Shown one piece after another: positions 39,165-49,358 of a DNA stretch of 64,000 bases. The DNA is from Blepharisma stoltei (taxonomy: Eukaryota > Ciliophora > Heterotrichea > Heterotrichida > Blepharismidae), in the NCBI GenBank assembly GCA_914767885.1, contig CAJZBQ010000009.1:124001-188000 (forward strand), in the 5' to 3' direction. Numbering within the stretch: the first letter of the stretch is position 1; every line of letters begins with the position of its first letter. Both the position numbers and the translations under genes were made by a program. The notes beneath the pieces are model-generated. The model did not search any database. It saw only the letters and a list, made by a program, of their open reading frames with translations, and had not been told where the DNA came from.

Positions 39165-41464
39165 TTAACTAAAGTTATGAGGCGGATTTAAATCGAACTG
39201 TGGAGAACTTGTAAGATATTTTAAAGTTTCATCTTTAAATGTAAATAATAAGCTAAACTCATGCGGGGTAATGGCCAAAATCGAAGTTTGTGCAGAAGCT
39301 GATATAACAGAATATTTAGCAGGAGTTCTATCTCCTGCAAGCACTCTTTGTCCGAAATAGCTACCTCTAGGCAGCTGAAAATCTTTCATGCTCATCTTGT
39401 ATGAAATTTTATTTTTTGATTCACTATATTGTGCTATTTTAGCAGGATAAGTGATCTTGACTCTTCCTTGGTAAACTATAAACATTCCTTTAGGAATGCT
39501 GTTAGCTTCAAGCACAGGCTCTTCTAATCCGTATGAGACTTTATTCAAAGTATTGGCCAAAAGTGCTAAATCAATTGAAGGGATATGCTCAAACGGGCCT
39601 AAGCCACATAAAAAGGTCAAAATTTTGCTACCAACATCAATATTAGCTCGGACTGACTTCATATAGTCTTCAGCTGTAATTTTAATTAAATGGCATTTTT
39701 TCCCCTGCAAAGCATATACATGGAATGGCCGGAGACGAGCGACCCCTCCTCCTGTGGCGGGCGACCTTATCTATGCTGGAAGTGGTTTTTTGGGTGCGGA
39801 GAGCTACTCAAGGGAAGGGTTAGCCTCGAGGCAAGAGGCCTAGCACAATTTCCGCTGATTTTGCGGCCTGATCAGGGCAGCAGTTTTTTTCGTATTCTTT
39901 TTGCCAGTAGCGCTGAGGCCCAGACTCGGTGACCGAAAGAGGCAGGGTGAGCTACTTGCCTAGGCTACTCGGTGGCTTCGCCCTGAATCCCGCAAGGGGT
40001 TGAGTTCTTTCTCGGAGATAATCCGGAAAAGAGGGGAAGGCGAAGCTCGACAAGATATTCCAAGGGCGCAAGTCTCTCCGGTCCAAAAGGGTCCCGATCA
40101 AAAGGGGCGATCTTGCCAAATTGTCGCAGGGTTGGGTAGATCTGGCCTTGAGTTGGAAATGGTCGTTCCTGGCAAAATCCGTATAACCCGGATCAGAAGG
40201 GAAAATGCCACTACTGAGAAACCGGGGGTTTCGGCCCAGGCTCAAGAAGCCTTCAGGGAGCCACCCCTCAGCGATCGTTCTGGAATGCGAGGCTTGAGTG
40301 GGGACTATAAATGCAAATCTTAATCTAATCTAATCTTTCCCCTGAAAAGCATGATGCTGTTCTCTTATCATTTGCATTGTTGATATTTCCTCTAACTATT
40401 GCATATTCGCCAATAACTTCTCCATCATATCTTGAATTTACAATATAAGGCATTTCTCCAAGCCTTATTGGTTCTTGCTGCACAGCTATTGATCCTCTTA
40501 AAACAACATATAAGCACCTTCCTACATCTCCTTCTTTGAAAATCATTTGTCCTTTATTATAAAATTCATAATTAGCTACTCTCAGCATTTGTTTAACAAT
40601 ATCTGCTTTGTATTGAATAAAAAATTTTAAATGCCTTGTTAAATCATACATTGTGTCGACATCTCGATCAAAGCCAGGCTTTTGTAATTCTTCTACCAAA
40701 AAATCTACGCATTGAAGGCTTAAGGAGTATGTGTCTGGGATTGGAGAATAAGCATAGTGACGCCTTGGAGAATAAGAAGATTTGACTTGATTTTTGCTAG
40801 ATTTTTTGTGAGATTGGTTTACTGGCCTGTCTTTATATAATAATCCAGCTGAAAGAAGAATTTCAGAGGTGCTTTTCCTACTCCCAAGAGATTCCAAAAA
40901 TTTATAAGTTTCGAGTAAATTGGGCTCATGCTTATTTTGTGGGCTGGGAATTTTGTCAATGTTGTTACATGATTCTATAGAGTTATATATAAAACTGTTA
41001 TGAGTATGCCCGGTGTTATTTTTATTAGGAGTTTTCATCCCTCTGCTGGCTAATTCCAGTGAAATTTTTCCTGTAGGGGACTGGCTTGATGAATGAACTG
41101 CATCATTAATATTTTTTCCTTGATTTATATTAATATTTCTATGCGATGATGAGTTTCTGGCTTTCGATAAATTCAAGCGTGGCTTGATTTTTGATGATAA
41201 AATATCTGGCAAAGATGAGTCCTGGGTTAAAACTTTGTTCTCTTTTGGTGTGTCTCGGTCTAATTCGGCTATTTTGACAAGCATTTTTTCATTATTCTTT
41301 AAGTGATTTGTACTGATGATGTGATCTCTGAATCCCAGCTTATTTTTAGGGGATGCCAATAAATTTGAAAATGAGGCTAGGGGACTATAAGACCATTCTC
41401 TCTCTTCAATATTTTTAAGTTCATTTCACGGCTTTATATTGACAGCACTGGAAGTTTTTTTCAT
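39165..41464 (-). CDS. Protein with two cyclic-nucleotide-binding domains
   Basis: ATG 41464-41462 (MKKTSSAVNIKPW, with TGA as Trp), stop 39167-39165; 561 aa if the insertion is cut TA to TA. The N-terminal 200 residues are Ser/Asn/Lys-rich. The first cNMP domain reads FYNKGQMIFKEGDVGRCLYVVLRGSIAVQ ... GEVIGEYAIVRG ... KRTASCF, the second LEANSIPKGMFIVYQGRVKI ... LPRGSYFGQRVLAGDRTPAKYSVISASAQTSILAITPHEFS. The phosphate-binding cassette G-E-x-A is recognisable in the first (GEYAI) and degenerate in the second (FGQRVL). No channel or kinase domain is present. Such proteins may be regulatory subunits or ciliary cAMP/cGMP sensors. A GC-rich insertion splits the first domain. Confidence 0.82.
39716..40335 (+). 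mobile_element. GC-rich family B element in the cyclic-nucleotide-binding gene
   Basis: Flanked by the 17-bp repeat TTTCCCCTGnAAAGCAT (39699-39715 and 40336-40352, one mismatch). The right end is a simple-repeat tail (TAATC)n at 40,321-40,335. Similar in sequence and orientation to the minus strand of 57.8-58.4 kb (GAAACCGGGGGTTTCGGCCC against GAAACTGGGGGTTTCGGCCC). Removing one exact target repeat (637 bp) would break the gene's frame; cutting between TA 40331-40332 and 39717-39718 keeps it and leaves a few extra residues (GERLYALQ). Confidence 0.75.
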
Positions 41465-41537
41465 TTTATTATAATGAATTCTTTCATTTACTTGAATTTA
41501 AAATTTTGATCAAGCTGATTTTAATACTTATATTAAA

Positions 41538-44500
41538 TTATTGATGCTTATGCGCTTTAATAAGATTTTTAATATCTTCTAGTGCTCTTAATCTAGAGCT
41601 CACAGCTTGCCCTCGATCATCTGTCAATATAGAACTTTTTGTAACTTTCTGCTGCTTTTCAACTAACTCTTTAATATAGTTTTCAGCTTCAGCAATATAA
41701 TTTTTATAGCTTTCTCTTTCCTCTTTAAGCTTTTCCACCTTGCCCACATACTTTTCTTTCAAATCTTCGGACTTTTTTAGCTCTTTCATTATTTCTTGTT
41801 CTCTATAGCTAATCACCTAAGTGGATTGTCATATAGCCGACGTCTCCCGAGACAGTAGGGTTGTTGGTGAAACTAACCCTTAAAATGGTAAATCCACAAG
41901 ATAATTAAGACTTACCATTTCAAGGGTTGGTTTTACCAAACCCCGATATCTTGGGAGAGGTCAGGCATATGGCAATCCACTTAGGTAGATGAGCTATATT
42001 TATTAAAACTGCATTCTGCTCTTTTAGTTTAATTAATTCCTGCTCTATCACATCGATCTGGTTTTCCACAATAGTGAGCTCATTAACCTGCTCATCTCTG
42101 CACATATTCAATTCTTGCACAGCCGAGTCTCTTTCTCTAATTAACTCCATCATTCTTTCATCTGTCATTTTTGAACCTCTATTTAACTTGTCTTGGAGTT
42201 CTTGTCTTTCTTTTTTTAATTTTTTTATTTTTTTGGTTAATTTTTTGATTTCGTATGATGAAGCGTTCCCTGAAGAAATTGGTGACTGAGTTTGAAGTCT
42301 TTCTATTTTTTGTTCCTGTCTAGATATCCTTTGTAGTGCTTCTTCATACTTATTGTTTTGGTTATTAATCTCATTTTCTAAAGACTTTTTATTTTCATGC
42401 AAGTCTCTATTTTCTTTGGTTAATTTTTTGTTTTCAATTAGAAGCTCTTTTATAGTGTGTGCCCTTTTATAGATCTTTAAGACAATTACTTTTAAATTAA
42501 AAAATTGATTTAAATCTAAAAAGTCAAAATTTAATTTAAAAATTTCATCTTATATCTCCTATTTGCCAGTTTTAAATTTGACTTTTTCAGAATATTATAA
42601 ATTGTCAAAAGGAATTTTTCTTCTCGGGTAATTTTCCTCAGATATCAATAAGAAGTCAGGCGCTATATTTGACTGTTGAGATCATCTGCTTTTATTCTCA
42701 GCTTTAGAATTTCGTCTTGCTCAAATTTAGATGACCTCTTCATGTCTTCAATTTCTTTTTCTTTTACATCCACTTCATATTTTTTGTCTTCTAAATCGCA
42801 TTTAAACGCATAGCTTTCTTGATTTTGTTTTTCAATTTGATCTCTTAAAGCTTCAATTTCATATTGCAGCATATCATTATTTCTTGATAAATTTCTGACC
42901 TGCTCTTGCAAGTTTTCATTATTCCTAAACAAATTTTGCAGTTGTTCTTGCAAGTCTTCGTTATTTTTTATCATTTCATTTAATTCTTCAGCTAGCTTGC
43001 TATTGTCTTCAATCAGCCTGTTTTTATCAGCTTCGAATTCTTTTTTAAACCTAATTAATTCCCCAATATCTTCTTGGAGTTCTGAATTCTTTTTAGCTGA
43101 TTGGTTTAGCATCACTTCAGTTTCGTTGCCAGTCTTAAGAAATTCTTTGATTTTCATCTCAAGAATTTCATTTCTTCTAGTGACTTCATTTAATTTGTCT
43201 TCAAGTTCTTGACTATTTCTTGCAAGCTCAAAATTTTCACTTTTTAGCTTGGCTTCATCATAATTTCTCATCTTTCTTGACTCTATTCCTTCATTGATTT
43301 CATTTTGCAGAAGCTGAATTGTTTTTTCGAATTCAAGGATTGTGCGGGAGTTTTGCTGGAGTTTTTCTTGGGCTTCTCTAAGTTCAATATTATTAAAAGA
43401 GTTATCGCGTCTATACGGAGAAGTTTCTCTATATGTAGGTTGATTTTTATTAATGAATTCTCTTGAAGACAATAAATCAAGTAATTGCCTTTCTTTTTGA
43501 TCTCTACATAAATCTTACATTGCAGCTTGTAGCTGGCTTATTTGGATTCTATGGCCATCTCTTTCATGACTCATCTGTTTTTCTAATTCATTTATTTGTG
43601 TTTCTAGTAATTCTTCTCTTGAGTTTTTCATTTGAGATTCTAATAGTCTTCTTGAATTTTCGTCTTTAACTTGTTGGAGTCTTAGAACATACTCTTGAAT
43701 TCTTGCAGACATTTCTGCAACTTTTGCATATCCTTCGTTCAGTCTCTGATTTTGCTCAGTGATTATTTTTTCTTGGTCCCTATTAATTTCTTGTAGGTAG
43801 TCTATATCTTTGCGGCATCGGGTAATTTGTTCTTCTCTGTCTCGTAGTTGAAAATTAATTTCTTCAATTTTTTTAAGGTGGTTTTGTGAATCAGTTATCA
43901 AAAAATCTTCATTTTCGTTTCGACTTCTTTCAGTTAAACACTCTCTTCTAGGTGGAGAAGGGAAAAGCTCCTTTTTTGCTATTGGAGATACATTTGCAAG
44001 AGATTGAGTTATATCTTTTTCTGATTTTTGTCTGATTTCTAGCTCCTTACTATTGCTTTTTTTCTTTTTATTTTTATCACCTTTTGGTGGTTTGGCTAGA
44101 AATTTGATTTTCATTTCTTCAAGCTCATTTGTAAGTAGTTGACATTCATGGACATATCTAGACGCAATCAATTTGGTGTCCTTCATCAATTCATCATGAA
44201 TTTGGTGTATTATGCCCTGCTTTTCATTTATCCATTCAAGTGTGCAATCTTTTTGGCCATTTTGAATTTTTTTGACATCGTCTCTGATTCGATTAACTTC
44301 TAATATATAAGGATTATTAGTATCCTCCGCTTCCGTTTTGATTCTCAAGGCAAATTTTAAAGCAGCTGAAGTATGTTTAGCTAATGATGGAGCTGAAGTA
44401 ACACAAATGCAAAAAATCACATTGCTTTCCATATGAGCTTTTAGGCATCCAGTAAGTTTGCACTCTTTTCAGATCCCTTCATGCCTTGTCAAGACTTTAG

Positions 44501-45254
44501 AAACAATATTAAATGTCCTGGCTATGCTTTTCTTTTCTTCCAAAGACGTTGAGTTTGCGTTAATAACATTTTGATCGCTTGATGCGTTTTCAGATCCTGC
44601 TAAATCAGCAAATGCAATTTCAGAGACTTCATTCGAATTTTCATAAATTTTTAAAAATACAACAAAATGTGATCTTGTTTTCAGTTTTGAATCAGCTTTT
44701 ACTAAGCCTTTCCTCATCTGTAAAGCATGCCTTAAGTGTGTAAACAAGTCATTAATCCTATTTATTTTGTGCTCCGTCAAGCCATCAATCTTTGGACTCT
44801 CCTCTCCTGAAATTTCTAGTCCTCTACTCCCACAAATCATTAAGTCACTTATGATATCTTGATAAATTTGAATAACACTCATTTTTAATTCAAAATTTCT
44901 CCCATGGCTTCTTTCTTTTTCTATTCAGTTAAGCAATTTTTCTGCACTTCTTGATAAAATTCCTCGATTTTTACCTTCGCCTCCTCGAAGAGTGTAACTC
45001 TTTCCAGACCTGAATACGTTTTACTGTGTAGTGCCAAATGCTAGAAAGCAGCCATTTAATCCTTGGGTAGCGCCTTTGACTAAATAATCGACTTCTTTTG
45101 TGTAGATTTCTGATTGTTTTGAGGACTCTGGGTAAACAGCATCGAAATTAAAAGATTGATCTTTTATGGTGATAGTGCTTGAACGAGATCTAATCTGAGA
45201 GTCAGCTGAAAGAGGTGGAGATATCCTGCATATTACTCTTAAAGATTTAGCCAT
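41538..45254 (-). CDS. Kinesin motor protein with long coiled-coil tail
   Basis: ATG 45254-45252, TAA 41540-41538; two 15-nt introns (45010-45024 GTAAAACGTATTCAG; 43504-43518 GTAAGATTTATGTAG) and two IESs (42453-42667, 41806-41998) are removed, leaving 3,279 nt, 1,092 aa. The motor domain is N-terminal: FDAVYPESSKQSEIY, P-loop GTTQSGKSYT (from G-x4-GK), switch I-like KTRSHFVVF and switch II DLAGSE. The motor is shorter and more divergent than usual (switch I lacks N-x3-SSR-SH in full). TGA is Trp in LLNW-IEKE and EGIW-KECK. After residue 330 the protein is almost all coiled coil. Kinesins move along microtubules; the subfamily cannot be set from motifs alone. Confidence 0.9.
41806..41998. repeat. 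Near-palindromic IES (193 bp) in kinesin gene
   Basis: Starts TATAGCT and ends AGCTATA. Arms of about 80 bp match in inverse: CACCTAAGTGGATTGtCATA / TACCTAAGTGGATTGcCATA, TCTCCCGAGAcag / TCTCCCAAGAtat, AACTAACCCTTaAAATGGTA / AACCAACCCTTGAAATGGTA. Excision using the outer TA of each TATA gives LIN-REQEIMKEL in frame. Confidence 0.82.
42453..42667. other. IES (215 bp) in kinesin tail
   Basis: Bounded by TATA at both ends (minus strand TATAGCGCCTGAC...CACACACTATA). Apart from TATAGyG no TIR. Excision gives LNSQI-KELLIENKKL. Confidence 0.78.
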
Positions 45255-45384
45255 TTTAAATTATTTATGTTTGAGATGATCAGGTCTATTTAAAATAAGC
45301 AATAATTATGATCTTCTTATGGCAAATAAAATTATTGAAACAACTCTAATTAATTTTATTCAATTTAAACAAAAATTTTGTAAG

Positions 45385-46188
45385 ATGGACACCTATACCC
45401 CAAATTTAACTGGAACAGTTAAAATCACAGCTGACAACAGAGATAGAAGAGAGGAGTTCAAAGATCAAATGAACGAGCTAGGAAATGACTATGAAGACAT
45501 GCTCCGAGCTCGAGAAGAAACTAAAAAGCAGCTAGAAGCCAAATTCCAAGATGTCTATCGCAAAATTCAATCAACTCGTGACTATGTCAACGCAGAAGAA
45601 AAACGCGCAAACGACATGCTCAAAGCTTTTAAATCAAAATTTGAATTCCAATTAAAGGAGCTAAGAGACTTCACCAACTCAAAACTAGACGAAGAAAGAG
45701 CTTTGAGAAAAGAAATGGAAACTCGAAACAGAGACAGATTAAATAAAATCCAAGAAACGATTAACAATGAAAAAGAAGAACGAAAAAATTATTTGGAAAA
45801 CTTGATTAACCCAGTTAGAGAGCAATATGATAGCTTACTAATGTTCTACGAAAGAGAAAAAACTGAAAGAATTGAAGGAGAAAAGCAGATTCTAGAAAAG
45901 CTTGACGATTTAATATTCAAAATGACTTGCAGACTTGATGACGAAGTCACTGATAAACTGATGGAGCTTGGAAAGATTAGAGATCAAACACGAAAAGAAA
46001 TGAGGACACAAGACAAAAATTTGGAAAAAAATCAGCAGCTTGCTTTTGATTTTATGAAGGATATGAGATCTGGAATTGAAGCTGAAGTGACGTCTAGGCT
46101 TTCTCACCAAGATGAGATTGGAGACAACATCAGTAATTTTGTCAAAACTTTCCAAGATACCTTGAAAGTCTTATCTTTGGAGTCTTAA
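45385..46188 (+). CDS. SF-assemblin/beta-giardin-type striated fibre protein
   Basis: I chose ATG 45385 (MDTYTPNLTGTVKITADNR), giving 267 aa and TAA 46186-46188. An upstream in-frame ATG (45319) would add 22 AT-rich codons without resemblance to the family. The protein is a continuous helix after a short non-helical head, with regular Lys/Glu heptads (FQDVYRKIQSTRDYVNAEEK, LENLINPVREQYDSLL). SF-assemblins have this layout and length (about 250-280 aa) and build striated rootlets at basal bodies, which suits a heavily ciliated cell. It is head-to-head with the kinesin gene. Confidence 0.82.
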   Translation: MDTYTPNLTGTVKITADNRDRREEFKDQMNELGNDYEDMLRAREETKKQLEAKFQDVYRKIQSTRDYVNAEEKRANDMLKAFKSKFEFQLKELRDFTNSKLDEERALRKEMETRNRDRLNKIQETINNEKEERKNYLENLINPVREQYDSLLMFYEREKTERIEGEKQILEKLDDLIFKMTCRLDDEVTDKLMELGKIRDQTRKEMRTQDKNLEKNQQLAFDFMKDMRSGIEAEVTSRLSHQDEIGDNISNFVKTFQDTLKVLSLES

Positions 46189-46329
46189 ACTTTATTTGCT
46201 CATTAAGCTTACTAATTGGATATTTTTATAAAGATGTTTTGAATTCAAAGTTTGATTTAGGTTATATGCATATTTTAATTGTGGTTTCCTTAATAATGTA
46301 TTTATAATAGAAAGCAATGATTCAGGATT

Positions 46330-47376
46330 TTAAGCGATCCATCTTATTCTTTTCCCATCTTTTCACTCTCCTTTTTTAGTTTTTTTGCCAAGAGCTCGAA
46401 TTTCGCCTATGCCGTGCTGTTTGCCGTTTTTTCAGGTTCCTTCATAAACTTTATTATTAGGTCAAGTAAATACACCTTTGCCTTCTTTTTTGTCATTTAC
46501 ATATTCTCCTTCATACTTTCTTCCATCAGGTCATAAGAATATTCCAGTCCCAGACATCATATTATTTAGCCATCGTCCTTCATAAGATCTATCATCAGCT
46601 CAATTATATTTCCCATACCCAGTAATTTGGTTGTCAAGAAAATCTCCATCAAACATAGACCCATCTGCTCAAATGAACTTTCCTTTTCCATTCTTTTTCC
46701 CATTCACAAAATTTCCTGAAAATCTAGCTCCATCTGGCCAGTTTTCGACCCCAAATCCATTTTGTTTCCCATTTTTCCACTCTCCTTCATAACTGCATTG
46801 TGTTTCTATCGTAAACAGTTTCCCGAGCCCTTGAATTGTATCCTCAAAAACGTCTCCAACATAATAGTCTCCATTTGCAAATACCTGCAAGCAATGTCCA
46901 TGCATTTTCCCATCTTTTCAAATTCCTTTACTATAGCTTCCATCAGATAGATATCTTTCTCCTCTCCCACAAGGAGTTCCAGATTTATTTCATTCACCAA
47001 CATAGATGCTGTGGTCTTGAAGTTTAACTGGCCCTCTATTTATAACTCCAATTGCTTTATCCTTATATGTGAAATTGACGAGGTTTTTCAGAGTTTCTGC
47101 AGCGCTTTGTGAGATTATTTTAGGGACTTCGTTTAATTCTTCGAAATTGAATTTAATTTCAAGTTCTTCTTCGGCTTCTTTGGAAGCCTTTTTTTGGAAT
47201 AATGATCGAGATAGGTAGCCTCTAAATGCTGCTTGAGATTGAAGCAGAAAAGGATTTGAGTAGAGTTTTTCATTTAAATAAGGATTGGATAATTCTTGTT
47301 TTTGGGCAACGATGGCATTGTCAATTTCAATTGAACCTATTTCGTTTTGCTTCTGATTGCAATGACATGCACCCAT
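46330..47376 (-). CDS. IQ- and MORN-repeat protein with N-terminal lipidation motif
   Basis: ATG 47376-47374 (MGACHCNQ), TAA 46332-46330; 348 aa, uninterrupted. Gly2 with Cys4 and Cys6 fits N-myristoylation plus palmitoylation, so membrane association is likely. An IQ-like calmodulin-binding helix (LLQSQAAFRGYLSRSLFQKK) lies near residues 42-62. From about residue 125 there are about nine MORN repeats of roughly 23 residues (YVGEWNKSGTPCGRGERYL, YEGEWKNGKQNGFGVENWPD, YEGRWLNNMMSGTGIFLWPD). Many repeat Trp codons are TGA. MORN proteins bind lipids and scaffold cortical and ciliary structures in protists. Confidence 0.88.
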
Positions 47377-47879
47377 ATTTAAACAAAATAGGGATATTAG
47401 GCATAGCAGTACTATTTGGAGAATAGTGATTTATTGCTCTGAAAAAAATGATAATACTTATTTGCTATTCAATTCATTTTATTTCTGATACACTCTTAAT
47501 CAAATAGCACAGCATTGATCACAGATCAAAAATCATTTTTTCTCTTATTATGCTTGGTTTGACTATTTTATTATCACTTCTTAATATGCGAGCATATATT
47601 TTTGTGAAAAGAGTATGTCAGGATTTATAATTTAGAAATGATTAATAATCTACTTTTTTATTAAATGCAATTATTAATAATTATTAAATTCAAATAAAAT
47701 CAACAATCAAAAATCCTTATTATTCTATACCATTAAATTATATACTTAAAATGTGTTCATTTAGTCGATGCTTTAGATTATGCAAAAACTTGATTTATTA
47801 TTATAATACAAAAAATAATAGGCTTTCTTTAGAAACTCATTTAGTGGCCATCCAGAACGATTGCCTAGTTTTCATTATA
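47377..47879. other. Gene-free AT-rich stretch
   Basis: Upstream of the MORN gene; no frame or repeat recognised. The MORN promoter should lie at its left end. It leads into a block of decayed germline sequence. Confidence 0.4.
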
Positions 47880-48045
47880 TTAGAAAGTCAATAAGGTTAA
47901 AGGCTATTCATATATGCTCTTACTGCCATAAAATACTTTCATCCAAGCAAAATTTGAGAGAGCATAAATATACTTATTCTGGTTAAAAGCCTTAAAACAT
48001 GCATTGAAAAGACTGCGAACAGAAATTTTTGCATAACATTTTTTT
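47880..48045 (+). pseudogene. C2H2 zinc-finger relic
   Basis: Reads IHICSYCHKILSSKQNLREH followed by KYTYSG, a TAA, KP, a second TAA and HWKDCEQKF. It is clearly related to the intact zinc-finger gene at 53.3-53.7 kb (CSFCNKILSSKQNLREHVYI HTGEKP), also at DNA level. Two stop codons, the lost His of the first finger linker and loss of the second finger make it non-functional. Confidence 0.75.
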
Positions 48046-48095
48046 CGGAATTTTTTTTTAACCCCCATTATTGTTTAATCAACATGGGATTGGAT
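48046..48095. repeat. Relic of a family 3 MITE end
   Basis: TTTTTTTTAACCCCCATtaTTG followed by an imperfect inverse (CAACATGGG) recalls the right end of the calpain family 3 element (TTTTAACCCCCATCCTTGAT). Short and degenerate. Confidence 0.4.
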
Positions 48096-48208
48096 TTAGA
48101 CAATAAAATAGCCTAAATTAAAAATTTTGGAAGGAAAACTTATTCAGTGCCTTGATACATATAAGGAAATGAACAGAACACTCATAAGCAGAAACATCTA
48201 ATCAGGAT

Positions 48209-48260
48209 ATAGCGCCTTCCTATAGATGGCGCGCATGCGCCATCTATAGGAAGGCGCTAT
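48209..48260. repeat. 52-bp near-perfect palindrome between TA steps
   Basis: ATAGCGCCTTCCTATAGATG followed by GCGCGCATGCGC and the inverse arm ending GAAGGCGCTAT. Arms of 24 bp, TATA-type borders on both sides. The GATGGCGC...GCGCCATC centre is the same word as in the family 2 arms. It may be a solo arm or minimal relative of that family. Confidence 0.7.
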
Positions 48261-48269
48261 ACAATCTGT

Positions 48270-48800
48270 AAGCCAAAATTATTTGGAGATTCATAAAATA
48301 CAATATTCAATTTTATAGCTAAAATTTTAAGATTCTTCAAGTCTTTTACAATGGACGATCCTCTCATACCCTGAGCACCACCAGGGGTTAAGAGAGTCCT
48401 TTGCGAAATTTTTGATCCAGCAGGGTCGGGTGAGTCTCCCCGACAGACTGAGGACGTCACCATTTTTGATGGCTCCGAAGAAAAAGGGCGTTAGGTGGCT
48501 TTAGTGCTTAGTGCTTAGTGCCACATGAAGCACGAAGCTGAAGTCCGACTGGCTAGGGGCTGAAATAATCCCCGCTTAACCTCTCTAACTAATCTCTCTC
48601 TCTCAAGTCTTTTATTGTCTAATCATTCTTTAAAGTATAAAAAAACGTTTTCAACATTTTTTTAGCTTTCAGGAAGATGAGCTTTTTTATAAGTCTCAAA
48701 TTTTTCTTTGCTCATATATATCTGGTTTTTGTAATACTTAAGATCCCATATTAGCTCTTCTCAATTTATTCCTCAAATAGCTGTTTTAAGCATGCTTTTC
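48270..48800 (-). pseudogene. Decayed coding region of unknown family, split by a retroelement
   Basis: On the minus strand MLKTAIWGINWEELIWDLKY, YKNQIYMSKEKFETYKKAHL and VFLYFKEWLDNKRL can be read from about 48,795 downward using TGA as Trp, and the same frame continues after the inserted family A element as RLEES...NFSYKIEYCILW. At least three TAA stops interrupt it. The use of TGA at plausible Trp positions suggests it was once a gene or a transposon frame. No family recognised. Confidence 0.4.
48349..48602 (+). mobile_element. GC-rich family A element, 5'-truncated copy
   Basis: Flanked by the perfect 12-bp repeat TCAAGTCTTTTA (48337-48348, 48603-48614). From about 48,362 to the (CT)n tail at 48,590-48,602 it is closely similar to 52,658-52,900 (CCCTGAGCAC, GGGGTTAAGAGAGTCCTTTG, GGCGTTAGGTGGCTTTAGTG, CATGAAGCACGAAGCTGAAG). 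It lacks the first about 280 bp of that copy. Confidence 0.78.
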
Positions 48801-49004
48801 AATTATTTGCTATTAGATATATTTTTATTTGTTTGCTAATGGTAGCATGCTTTATAAGATAATGTCTCTATCAATTTTTAATTTTTAAAAACTCATCCAA
48901 TATGAATTCATTCTATAATAATTATCATGCCATCAGAAAGTTAGTTAAATACTTATTTGTTCATACTTCTTAAATAGAAGAATATTAATCTATCAACTAA
49001 GCAT
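48801..49004. other. Gene-free AT-rich stretch
   Basis: Right part of the germline debris block, up to the stop of the next gene. Contains GCATGC words twice in inverse context but no clear element. Confidence 0.35.
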
Positions 49005-49307
49005 TTATCTTCTTTGGAGTGGGATCGATGGACCATTCGGTCTAGACTGCTGATAGAATACTGGGCCATTGTTTTGATGTGCTGGCATCCTTATAGGAAT
49101 TGTTCGTGCTGACGATCCAGGATTGTTAAGTGGAATCGTTTTAGTTCCTTGTGAGGACTGTTGTTTTTTCATTTCAAGTTCTGGCTCATAGCTATAATAC
49201 CCAGAGTACTCTATTATTGTCTGCGCTGCTTGTTCGAAATTTTTCTGAATATTAATTAGATCATACAAATATTGTTCCAACAGATCCTGTTGCTGGTCCC
49301 TTTCCAT
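49005..49307 (-). CDS. Small protein of unknown function
   Basis: ATG 49307-49305, stop 49007-49005; 100 aa, uninterrupted. The N-terminal 50 residues form an amphipathic helix (RDQQQDLLEQYLYDLINIQK, NFEQAAQTIIEYSGYY); the rest is Ser/Pro/Asn/Gln-rich and ends SIPLQRR. Codon use and the clean frame between two close neighbours (51 bp to the NAP gene) support a real gene. Not recognised; small adaptor-like helices such as those of BLOC or Mediator subunits would look similar, but there is no firm match. Confidence 0.55.
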   Translation of the reverse strand: MERDQQQDLLEQYLYDLINIQKNFEQAAQTIIEYSGYYSYEPELEMKKQQSSQGTKTIPLNNPGSSARTIPIRMPAHQNNGPVFYQQSRPNGPSIPLQRR

Positions 49308-49358
49308 TCTATAATTAATTATCAGGCCCTATTTTCTATTTGATTTTATTTAAAATTA

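Noticed and set aside
39690-40323. Open frames of 80-107 codons on both strands in the GC-rich segment
   Set aside because: They lie within a retroelement-like insertion with target duplications, overlap each other on both strands and have no family features; high GC lowers stop frequency.
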